Shown: positions 34,031 to 43,520 of the stretch, piece after piece | How positions within the stretch are numbered: the stretch's first letter is position 1 | Layout of the letters: each line of letters starts with the position of its first letter | Made by a program: the position numbers and the translations under genes | The notes under the pieces: generated by a model | What the model saw: only the letters and a program-made list of their open reading frames with translations | The model's database searches: none | Told to the model about the DNA's origin: nothing | NCBI RefSeq assembly: GCF_003144245.1 | Contig: NW_020289989.1 | Span: 372,001 to 436,000 of the forward strand | DNA: 64,000 bases | Direction: 5' to 3' | Source of the DNA: Jaminaea rosea | Lineage: Eukaryota > Basidiomycota > Exobasidiomycetes > Microstromatales

Positions 34031-34807
34031 GGCGCTTGTCAGAGGGCCCGGGAGGTGAGAGAGGCATACTGTCGCGATGGAACGGGTGAGTGGCGCTGCG
34101 GCTGAAAGAGTTCGGGAGCTCGCGCCGCTGACACCGCCTGCGCTCCCGCTGCACATTCTGACGCTATAGGAGACGATATTGAAGATTGCATGAGGTCTTG
34201 AAAGGCGAACGAATGCTGATAAAGGCTGTAAATGAACAAGGTGAGGATGTGAAGATAGAAAGAGCGAGCAAGTCTTGGGAACGGATGGCCGGCGGGTGGC
34301 CTGACACGACACGTGGCGACATTGCCGAGGGCGGAGAACACGCTAGCGCGGGAGAGAACCAACCTTCAATCTCTTTCACATCCAACTTCCTGACACGCCA
34401 TCTGTTCTTTGCACCGACGTGGCAAGAGCGAAGCTCTGGTACCTCTACTTGTCATCACCCGCTGCCAATCTCCACGCTCGACGGCTCGTCTCTCAGCGAC
34501 TATCACATTCTCGTGCTGCCTGCCAGGAGCGTGGGCATCAGTGCACCCGAGTCGCGACTCCAGTCTCTGTCTACTCAGACGCTGTCTAGCTTGGCGCAAA
34601 GAAAACAGGAGATAGACGGATGGATCAATTCAAGAGGTGTGGTACAAGCGAAAACAGCGTGGGAGCGATGCTGGCCGCACTGAGAAGCTGGCCCCACTGA
34701 ATCGCAGAGGGTGCGCAGAGCGATTCGGATAGGATGAGCGAAGGCCCAGGGTAGCTTCCAGTCGTCTCCTGATGAAGCAGCAGTGCTGCGCCCTCCTCTC
34801 AGGGAGA
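34031..34807. other. Convergent interval between secreted proteins 3 and 4
   Basis: A plus-strand frame (34186-34683) is open but lacks an ATG start, a signal peptide and cysteines. No gene supported. Confidence 0.45.
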
Positions 34808-35210
34808 TCAGCGATCGTCACAGCATCCTGGCGAGTTCTGACAGCAGCCTGAAAACATGTAGACATTCAAGCGCTCTGCGTCAGCAACGAGTCGCTACTA
34901 CTGTACATGAGGTGTGTTCGAAGGCAGACTCACGTCCTGATCCCACGCGCTCACAACACTCGCACAGAGTATAGCGAGCCAGTAGATTTTCCTCAGGAAA
35001 AGCGACGCCACTATGCCTCTTCGTTGCGATGCTCTTGTCACCTGTCACTGGGCCAACGATGGTGCGGTCATTCAAGCTTCGAGAGCCAAGCGGCCCGCCT
35101 TTGATCTGGAGAGCGTCGTGCTTGGGGTCGCTGCGAGGGTGTCCATTGGCGCTGAGAAGAGCAGAGGCGACCAGCACCGGGGCGAAAAGGCTGGTGAGGA
35201 ATGGTTGCAT
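34808..35210 (-). CDS. Secreted 8-Cys module protein 4 (terminal Cys absent)
   Basis: Exons 35210-34934 and 34848-34808, with an 85-bp intron (GTGAGT...GTTTTCAG, phase 1); 105 residues. The signal peptide is MQPFLTSLFAPVLVASALLSA. The spacer has a dibasic KR (ATKRHSG) and LLARYTL directly before the module. The module is CECC-x7-CC-x5-CC followed by DDR and stop: the eighth cysteine is missing, leaving seven, so one cysteine may be unpaired or form a dimer. The intron splits the module after CECC, as in proteins 3, 5, 6 and 7. Reading through the intron gives a different tail with two unrelated cysteines. Confidence 0.78.
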
Positions 35211-36005
35211 ATTGTACGAGTTGTGGGTGGTCGAGAGGCAAGAAAGCTGTGGACAGCAGCAGACGAGTCAAGATGATGTGGCGTGGGCACAGGGCAGCAT
35301 CAGCTCCGCACAACACCCGATGCAGCGGAGACCCACAGAGCAGACACTAGAAGGTCATGCTTGCGGCAAGCACTCGTGCCGCCGTGCAAGATTGTCAGGA
35401 TGGACATCACGCTCTTGACGTCAAAAAGGAGCTGCTCCGTGCTCGATTTCAGGCCGGCATGGCCGAGGCTAGAGACTCTGATCATTCTGTCCGCTATGCT
35501 TCAGGATGGCATGCAGCGTGATGGAAGCCGCCAGAGGGGCCTCCGTCCTGCTCGTACTATCACACGACGAAGTCAAAGCGAACCCACATGCCAAGCATTC
35601 TGGGACAGGCTCGCTCGGCAACAGGACTTGCCCTCGCGGCTGAATGGAAGGGGCAGACTGCGCGCATCGGCCCGTTCTCATCTGCCCTTCGAGCACAGAT
35701 TGCAGACCAAGCCTGCTCAGAGGCTTGTGACGCTGATTCGCTCGAAGCCTTTGTCGAGAACTTCCGGCGGAATAAAGTCTCCAATGCTTGCCATTGCGGT
35801 GACCCTGGGGTTTTCATCAGCAATAGCGACCCACCGGATTGCGCCCGGGTCAGTCGCACTTGTGGGTTGCGAGATACTGACCAAGGCTACGTGTCGCCTC
35901 TAGAGAGCTGAGCGTGCGGGCGAAATCCCTAACAAAGCTCTCAAAGTCCCAGTCCATTCGACCTCTCGCCAGCAACCTCGCCTGACATCCACCGACCCGC
36001 CAGCC
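35211..36005. other. Divergent region between secreted proteins 4 and 5
   Basis: A plus-strand frame from an ATG at 35588 (107 codons) has several cysteines but neither a signal peptide nor the module pattern. The region probably carries the promoters of the two flanking genes. Confidence 0.4.
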
Positions 36006-36312
36006 ATGCATCTCCTCAAGCTCGCCTACGTAGCCATGCCGCTCATCGTCTTTGCCCCTCTCGGCCAGGCCATCGCGTCTGCTGAGTCCGTCGCGGGGAT
36101 GCGCAGGAATGAGAGCGAGCTGTGTCAGTGTTGTGCCGCTCGGGGAGCAAGCTGTGGGTACCAAAGTGACTGCGGCGCGTCACCGCCGGATCACCTCTTA
36201 CCAGAACTGCTTCTTCTCCTTGCACCCTATGCATCAATTTGAGCTAGTTTGTTGCGGGCCCCCACCGCCAACCTGCTGCAACACGTGTGGTGGTATATTG
36301 TTGAGACTCTAG
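36006..36312 (+). CDS. Secreted 8-Cys module protein 5
   Basis: Exons 36006-36153 and 36248-36312, with a 94-bp intron (GTGGGT...GCTAG, phase 1); 70 residues, the shortest member. The signal peptide is MHLLKLAYVAMPLIVFAPLG. A dibasic RR (GMRRNESE) sits only six residues before the module CQCC-x7-CC-x6-CC-x2-C, followed by a seven-residue tail (GGILLRL). The intron splits the module after CQCC-x6. If cleaved at RR the product would be a peptide of about 34 residues. Without splicing the frame ends at 36242 and lacks the second half of the pattern. Confidence 0.82.
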
Positions 36313-37423
36313 GAAGCATCGCCATGCAACTTGAGGTGAGTTGGGAGGTAAGACACGCTGCGGCCTTGGCTGACCTCGGCTGCATTCAATTTTCCAAGCA
36401 AGATGCGCCGCGTGGCGACTTGGGAGCACAATCAAGCCATTTGTCACGTCCAGAGGAGAGAAGGAGAATGATGAGAGGAGCCTTTCAGGTGACGCGTACG
36501 CCGAGGCGCCGCCGTCGAGGCAGAACCTCGCGAGGGTGCGGATGATGGGCAGGAAGAAGAAGGGAGCTCGGGCTCCTCTTGATCTGGTGCGCTGGCGCAC
36601 GTCTTGGGCCAGCAGAGTGCTCAAATCTTCTGAACAATTCTCTTTGTCCTCACATTTCACCCTTTGACTTTGAATTTTCGAGGCTCCTTTGATTCGTGAA
36701 GCAGAGCATGAATGGCAGTTGGATCGATGAAATGAGGTGAAGGGGCGGGGCCTTTTGCATCACCTCGTTGTAGCGCCACGACAGGAGATAGGTACACGGG
36801 CCGGCTGAGTGATCCAGTGATTGCGTTTCGACACGAATGGGTGATCTGTCGAGACAAGACTGCCCCAAGGCGGTGCTTCTGTAGCGAGTGCGCCCGTCTT
36901 TGCGGTCGCAGGATTGGAGACTCACATTGAGCCCGAAAGGTCTCCTTTTGAGTCATGTAGCTGCTTCGTGAGCCTAATAGCTTGTCAATGCAGCGAGAGG
37001 AGGGAGCGGAGGGAGCGGAGGCAAAGTGCGTCGTGATTTTGCTCTGCGCGTGGCGGTTCAAGAGGCGCGAGGCCAAGCGAGCGAGGAGGCCTGAGCGCGA
37101 TTTCGAGAGGCACAACTTCTCTTCCGTCCTTTCTTACCGCGGCCGCCAAAATGGCGAGCGCGAGGCCATACTCGGCGGCAATAGCTTGCCCGAATTCGGC
37201 GGTCACGAGGCTGTGCGGTCCGACCGGTATCGCCAAGCTGCGCGTAGTTGCTGTCGTGGCCACCCGGAGAGCTGCTGCCGGTGGCTGAGGTCCCGTGGCC
37301 GCCAAGCACCTCTTGTCAGGCTCGTCGGCGTTGAAGCACGATGCCTTCATAAACCCAGCTTTCTCAAGCGCCCTCCCCAACGCTCACCACACTCTCTTCC
37401 GCGACGTCCAGTCTCTCTGGAAA
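36313..37423. other. Intergenic region upstream of secreted protein 6
   Basis: No complete gene supported. A CC-x6-CC sequence preceded by a TAG that could be an acceptor lies at 37249-37278; no signal peptide or CxCC exon could be tied to it. A TATA-like TCATAAA (37348-37354) lies about 70 bp upstream of the next start. Confidence 0.4.
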
Positions 37424-38127
37424 ATGATGCTCAAGCTTACTAGCCTCATCCTCGCGCCCCTTTTGCTCCTTGCGCTCATTGGTACCCTTCCTTCTGGGGC
37501 TAGAGCCTTTCGCATGGCTCTCGCTGCCCCTCTCGACGCCGGAGGGGGCAAGGAAACCAGCCCATTGACTGCTCAGCGTCACGCGAGCGACTCTCTGGCA
37601 GAACCAGGCGCTGCTTGGACGACAATGCACGCCAGGCGCGTACCTCCCGTCGTCGCTACCAGCGATCTCACCAAGAAGTCAACAACGTGTGATTGCTGCG
37701 GCTCAGACTTTCCTGGACACTGCTGCAGCGCCACAGACCCCAACTGCTGTGCAGGATGCCCAGGTCTGTCCCTGGGGCTCCAAGCTCCGCTCGTAGCAAC
37801 CAGTGACCATCCCCGGAACGCAGGCGTCTCGGACCGGAGCGACGCTTCGGGTAAGGTCGGCCGCGGCGACCCCAACACCTCAACAAGGCGTCGTGACCGA
37901 AATGGAAAGGCCGATAGCAAAGCCGCCTCTCTTTTTGCCCGCCAGACCCTGTGCGAATGTTGCACGGCGAATGGTGATGGTGAGCAGGTGCAAAAGTGGT
38001 AGAGGGTAGTCTGTGCCACCTGCTGACCCTGCTTCCCCCTCGATCGACTTTCGACACCCACAAAGGTTGTTGTGCAGCATCTGGACGACCAACTGGATGC
38101 TGTGGCAGCTGTGGTCTTGTCAATTGA
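37424..38127 (+). CDS. Secreted double 8-Cys module protein 6
   Basis: Exons 37424-37979 and 38066-38127, with an 86-bp intron (GTGAGC...CAAAG, phase 1); 205 residues. The start is the first of two adjacent Met codons. The signal peptide is MMLKLTSLILAPLLLLALIG. Module A (about residues 94-117) is CDCC-x7-CC-x6-CC-x2-C, intact within exon 1. A basic linker follows with TRRRDRNGK (Kex2-type site) and SLFARQTL, then module B, CECC-x7-CC-x8-CC-x2-C, split by the intron and followed by GLVN. Cleavage between the modules would yield two eight-Cys peptides from one precursor. The acceptor AAAG is weak, but it is the one that restores the pattern. Confidence 0.8.
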
Positions 38128-39267
38128 CAGAAGAGAGCATCAAGTCCCGGGACGGCCGCCACTCAAGTCTCCGACGGCCGAGAGAACGTTGGGACCTAGT
38201 ATGATCTCAGGCGGCTCTCTCGAGAGCGACGGCTTTGTTCTCGGCGAGCTACCCGGCACGATGCAAAGACGACTTCACACTGACCTGTATAAGCCCGAAA
38301 GTGTTCAATGCGATGGTCGAGTCATTCGACACTTTCCCTTTTTGTGCTCGATGAACCGTACATGTACAGCTTGTTGTGTACCACATTCCTCTGCTCGTCG
38401 TCGTTGAGGCCGCTTGTCATTGCACGCTGACAAAGCGGACGACAGCAACAAGACACGTGATACTGCTGTTTGGTTCTCACCTCTCACCTGAAGCTCGGAT
38501 GCCATATCATGCGCGTCAAGCGACCGACGGCGGATGATAGGGCCAGCTGCATTGAGGGCAAAGGCCCCTCGATCCGCTCGAAATGTAGGGAGTGGAAGAC
38601 TCGAGAGGCAGAGAGCGAGGAGTTCAGCGACGTCGCGGCCAGGACCAGCTCGTCTGTTGCAGGTTCGTGGCAACCAAATACTGTACTCGCCCCGTTCTCG
38701 CCCGCCTTATTGCCCTATCATCCCGGTAGTCGTGGAGCGGGCGGGCAGCAAATGACGTCGATACCCTCAAAAAGAAATTCCGTCTACTGTTCACACAATT
38801 TGCCACGATCGCGCAAAGAGTGCGCAGCAGGCGCAGCCATCGAGGTGCCAGGGCGCGGAGCCATTGTCGGTCGGAGGAGATGGGGCAACTTTGCTCGCGC
38901 GAGCCAAGCTGATTCGCCCTTCTACATCGGACGTCGGCGACAGGCGGTCGCCGCCGTCGGATCGCCACAACAATCCGCTTCGGAATTACACTGTTCACCC
39001 TGACCCTGTACATTTCTTCAGAGTGAAGCGTTTACATAGATTTGCCCGCGCCTGATGTCACAAGGGCTATCGTGGGAAGAGCGTTCGGCCGGAGGGCTGC
39101 TCAAAGCAATATCTTGCCGAGCCAAGTCAACCTATTGCCTGTCACCAGCCGTCCGGCAAGATGGAACGTGTTCCACCTCACGTTTATGCTGCATAACTCC
39201 AACTGATCGTCCCCTCAGCACCTTTCTGAATGCACCATCACTTCGCTTTCCCCGTCCTATCACGCCC
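38128..39267. other. Intergenic region between secreted proteins 6 and 7
   Basis: Short frames on both strands have no signal peptide or module. A CTACC at about 38362-38376 was inspected and does not continue into the family pattern. Confidence 0.45.
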
Positions 39268-40224
39268 ATGCGCCTCCTCATGCTTGTCACTTTGGGCGTC
39301 GCGCTCACTGCGCTGCTCGCCACCGTGCCAGAGGCACTTGCGCTTCGCTCAGTGATCGCTGCACCTCTCAGCGCCAGCATTCTCCCTGAGTCGGATAGAT
39401 CCGATGAAAAGGCTCGAAGTGACGACAAAGTCGACCATGCTGGCCGAGCCGAGTTTGACACCGCGACCGAACGCGGCGAGCACGCCACAGACCTTGCCAC
39501 GGACCTCGCCACATCCGAAACCCTTGTCGCTCGCGACTGCTCCTGCTGTCTCTCAATGCACAGAACTCATCCATGCTGCGGACCTAGCTCGCCGGGCTGT
39601 TGCACAGGCTGTATTCTGCCAGAGAGAGGCCTCCCTGCTTCTCAATTGGCCCTCCTCGCAGCTCGTGTCGACGCCAATCCTTGGTTCCTCCGCCACGATT
39701 TTGCTGGTAAGATCGCCGATATCAGGGCGTCTCTGGACAGCTTCAACTCTAGCACGGCACCCAAGATGGTCGCTGTCCAGACTCGTTCGGAGGCTCCGGT
39801 CTCACTCATCGGCCAACACAAGCGCGAAGAGACGCATGAAGTCGCTGCTAACCCGTCGGAGCAAGAGGTCGGCGAGTCGATGCTCGAGCGTATGTTGTAC
39901 CACAGCATCAACGGAATGGTACCGCGTGGACTTTGCGAGTGCTGCTATCGCTCAGGTTATACTTTTTGGTGGGTACAGAAATAGTCGTGATTGACTCGGG
40001 CAGGTGCGGCTCGAGTACGAGCTGATGAGGAGTCGCAATGGGGGACAAGGGCGCTCTTTGGTGGTTCGCTGACCAGCTACTATCTCTCAAATGCCAGCTG
40101 CGCAGCGACCGACAAACATTGTTGTGATACTTGTTTTAATGGTACCGATGCTACCATGCGCTCCCCTTTTCGCGCTCTCCATCTTTTGGACGACGGTGAC
40201 GCGGACGGCGAAGTCGTTGGCTAG
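39268..40224 (+). CDS. Secreted double 8-Cys module protein 7
   Basis: Exons 39268-39968 and 40098-40224, with a 129-bp intron (GTGGGT...GCCAG, phase 2); 275 residues. An upstream open frame exists, but the ATG at MRLLMLVTLGVALTALLATV gives a clean signal peptide. After an acidic spacer and the motif LVARD comes module A, CSCC-x8-CC-x6-CC-x2-C. The linker has a dibasic KR (GQHKREETHE) and runs to GMVPRGL and module B, CECC-x7-CC-x6-CC-x2-C, split by the intron inside the x7 segment. A tail of about 28 residues follows. Same two-module plan as its neighbour protein 6 on the same strand, so the two probably arose by duplication. Confidence 0.8.
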
Positions 40225-41040
40225 TCTGCTTTCGCGTCTGCCCAACCACGTTGGTTGCGCGAAATCTACTCTACAGTACTGTATGCTAGTGAGTCACGGC
40301 CTACCAGCTCGACATTCGAGATGACAGTCAACCTCGTAGCTCACGTTGGTGCTCGCAGCGAGTCAACTCTACCCTGTACCGCCGCTGGGGGTGCAGAAGG
40401 AGTGGACGTCCTGCGTCGTCGAGAAAGACGACAACGGAGAAGCAAGCCCATCCGAAGATACGCGATCTCGAGTCGACTTCATCGTGCTGTCACAATCAAT
40501 TGATCACAGTTCACGGTACCCTCTTCGATCGAGTAGCGTGCAGAAGTCTACCGTCTTCGGGCCATCCAGGCCCGCCTTCACGATCTCAGTCTGAACAAAG
40601 AGCCCATAAAGAGTCACGACAACAGAGCTCGGCCAGCCCCCTCGCGAGGCTCACGATAGCAGCTTGGTAATGCGAGTGAAGAAGAATGTCATTTGAGCGT
40701 CTATCGCATTGCCTTCGTCTGACATTTCCGTTGCCTTCTATGGTTTTCTCGCCTGTGCCGCCGCTACGAGACCCTGGTTATAATGCTTTACCAAAGGCTT
40801 GTTTCTGTAGCTGCGAGGGCCAGGAGGGAAACTTTCGAAGGGCCAGTGCCCGTGCATCGTGCCGCGCAGGTCGTAGTAGGGGAGGTCCGGCACCTGTCAT
40901 TTGCGCGCGGCTGCGATTGATGATGTCGAGCAGGCGCTTGGGATGCGCCTTGAGTCGCTGTTGCCAAGCTGCTCCCGATCTCCTTTGCTACCGAGCGCTC
41001 GCTCATGCGCTTGACTACGGAGCTTCATCGCTCGCTCTTA
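40225..41040. other. Interval at the right end of the cysteine-rich cluster
   Basis: No further module or signal peptide found on either strand. Open frames are short and not protein-like. Confidence 0.45.
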
Positions 41041-41513
41041 GGTCTGAATGAAGTTGATACTGTGGCTATCTCGCATGGCACTCGCTCGTCTTCTTCTGCC
41101 TCTATGCGGTGGTGGCGTATGTAGGCGGCTGGATTGTCGGCCATTTGTACCCTGCCTCCTCATGCTCCTTTCGGAATCCGACCCAAATATTGTACATTGT
41201 TGCTTGGGTCCTCGCCTTGAACCACTTCTGGCGGATCCAGGACGCTGCCTTGGCCGTTGCAGGGCAGTCGGCGCCAGAAGAAGAAGAAGTCGTCCGTGCA
41301 CTTGCAGTGGGCGGAAGCGATGTTCGTCGAGAACTCAAGGTTATCGTACCTCTCTGGGACCGGCGCGGGCGCGAAGATTGCCTTCACAGTCGGCTCAAGG
41401 GGGAGATGTGCAGCTGTTTGCCGCTAAGACTCATCCCAACCGAGGCATTGCGAGTGGTGGGCTTTGAAGTCGAAGGCCAGATGGCAAAGTGCGACCGCGG
41501 TTCGACTCCGTAG
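41041..41513 (+). pseudogene. Possible membrane-protein fragment
   Basis: The plus frame after an in-frame stop reads CGYLAWHSLVFFCLYAVVAY with a second hydrophobic stretch (ILYIVAWVLALNHFW) and then a soluble tail to TAG at 41511-41513. There is no ATG before the first membrane segment, so it is either an internal exon or a remnant. The opposite strand is also open (hydrophilic, ending in PTIQPPTYATTA), so the coding strand is not certain. Confidence 0.3.
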
Positions 41514-43520
41514 GGGAGCTGCACGAACGGGCGCGGCGCCATGCCCAGAGCCTCCCTGCCTGCCTCAAGCAGACGGCGCTGATTGGCGCAGAGCTGCAGC
41601 TGTGCTTTAGCTGACGGGGAGTACACCCCCTCAGGTCGCCTCTTGTGCAGCACCCACTCCCAGTTTGACGGCTTGCGAAGCAGCAGCCCGATCTTGCACT
41701 CCTCACGGTCGAGAGCGCTCGGATGTGCCACATCGAACAGCCCTTGGCCGTTCGGCTCCTCGCAAAACATGGCCGTCGTCATCGGCCTCCCGTCGCTTCG
41801 GCAGTCCAGACCCAGCTGCTCGGCAACATCGCGCGCTCCTCCTGAGACCCAGGTCGGCAGCGCAATGTAGCTGTGATACGCGAGCGGCTGTGGCGGGGGG
41901 ACGCCCGGCCTGGTGTTGATGCAGCAGAGGCCGTTGACCTCCAGCAAGCCAAGGCGACCCTGACGAGCCAGGAGGTTGAGGCTGTCGATGCTGCGAGCAG
42001 AGCCATCGAGTGAGGGCGGGACGGTTTGACGTGCCTGCAGCTCCACCTTCGGCTGCGATGCTCGGGCCAGGCGCTGGTCCTTCTCCCTTTGGTCAAGCCA
42101 TCCGAAGACCTTGTCTTGCAGATGGGTGTGTGACTTGGGAGTCGGAAGGCGCAGGTTCTGCACGCGCAGCGGCCATTGGTGGGCCTGGTCACTTTCTTTG
42201 TGACCCTCACGCTCGCGCACCGTCATCGCCCTTGCCTCAAGCAGCAGCCCACCGACCAGGTCCGCTCGCTCCTCCTCCACCGCAGGCGCCATGCTCGCCA
42301 TCACATCGACTTGGCGAATGTCACCGCTGGCTCAACGATGGCAAGGCGGTCTTGTCTCTGCTCATAAGTGAGCGCGCCTGCTCTGTCGATCATTGCGGTT
42401 CGGATGTCGTTGTCTGCTTCCCTGCAGTCTGCTGATGATAGAATGGTGCGCATTCAGGACCAGCGATGCTCCACTTGGCACGCTCTCCTTCATGCTGAGC
42501 ATGCCGCTTGAGATCGTGGCGAGATTTGCCCGCATAGGCCGTGTCCCTCGTATGGACGCCGAGCGCGACCTCCACGTACACCGAGTATTGGCTGGCGGAG
42601 AGTGCGGAAGCTTTAGTCATGTCGTCGCTGCTTGTGTCGCCGGTGCCAAATTGGGCGATCGTACGCTCGAGCGAGACGTTTTCCTGTTCTCGAAATCACT
42701 CCGCGTCCGGAACGATGCCTTGCTCGAGGAGCTCCGTTAGGCTAATCCACAACGGACTCCATTGCACGCTGCTGTCGGCTAGCAGGCACGGGACGATCGC
42801 ATTGGCCTCTGCCTTCTGCTTGAATCAGGCGCTTGGCTTGACGGCGATGTGGACGTCCTCTGCATGCACTGCACGAACAATACGGTACCTTAGACAGCTG
42901 AAGCACTACTGCAGTGACTTGGCTGCAAGCGCGCCTCACCTTTGCCGATCTCAGTCAGCAAGAGAGCCGTCGCAACCATCAATGAGCGACCTGCTGATAA
43001 GGCCGGCCCAGGCAGGCGTGGGTACATCTCGTACTGGGGGACCTAGTCGGCAGACCGCCAGAGGCATCCTCCGGCCCAGCTGATCGGTACTTTGTTCCTG
43101 ACCACTCCTTGCTCATCCTTCCTCGTCTCTTTTGCCATGATTGCTTTGCCCGCGATGTCGAGACGCGAGCGAAAGGCCGCGCGGAAACTTTGCAGGTTGA
43201 TTACGGTCGATGGGGGAATGATGTCGTCGTCGTTGAATCTGTGTTGCTGTGAGACGTTGAAGAGCCGTTTTGCTTGCGCCTCGAACGAGTTGTCTAGCTG
43301 GTCCTCCTCCTCGCTACAGTATCACTGTCGTCGTCCGGTCCGCCCGCGTCGCCAGCCTCGCCAGCCTTGTCGTGTCGCTTTTGGATCGAAGCTTTTAACG
43401 ACCTGCGGTGGCATCTGCTGGACCATCTTGGTGTAGCGGATGTTCGAACTCCCCCAGCGCTTTGACTGTCCCCCTGTGAGGCTGCCCGTAGACGACTATT
43501 GCAGTCTCGTGGCGCCACGG
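41384..43520 (-). pseudogene. Unrecognised gene in decay, with a GIY-YIG-like stretch
   Basis: On the minus strand, protein-like sequence continues from about 43520 to 41384 but changes frame several times: about 43440-43290; about 43280-43082 (AKRLFNVSQQHRFNDDDI, RSRLDIAGKAIMAKETRK); about 43060-42950; 42620-42430; and a 306-codon block to 41384 with LAYHSYIALPTWVSGGARD and KPSNWEWVLHKR. The 42.5-kb block (VYVEVALGVH...AYAGKSRHDLKRHAQHEGE) resembles a GIY-YIG nuclease core, which would be consistent with a selfish or repair origin, but the match is short. No ATG-to-stop gene of full length exists. About four frame breaks are apparent. Best read as a host or accessory gene remnant. Confidence 0.4.

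Noticed and set aside
34186-34683. 165-codon plus-strand frame between secreted proteins 3 and 4
   Set aside because: No ATG at its start, no signal peptide, no cysteine module.
35588-35911. Cys-containing frame between secreted proteins 4 and 5
   Set aside because: Cysteines do not follow the family pattern and the N-terminus is not a signal peptide.
38072-38407. Frame ending in a CTACC sequence
   Set aside because: Overlaps the last exon of protein 6 in another frame; no second CC pair follows.
41490-41520. B-box-like GGTTCGACTCC suggesting a tRNA
   Set aside because: The T stem does not pair and no D arm, anticodon arm or acceptor could be found.
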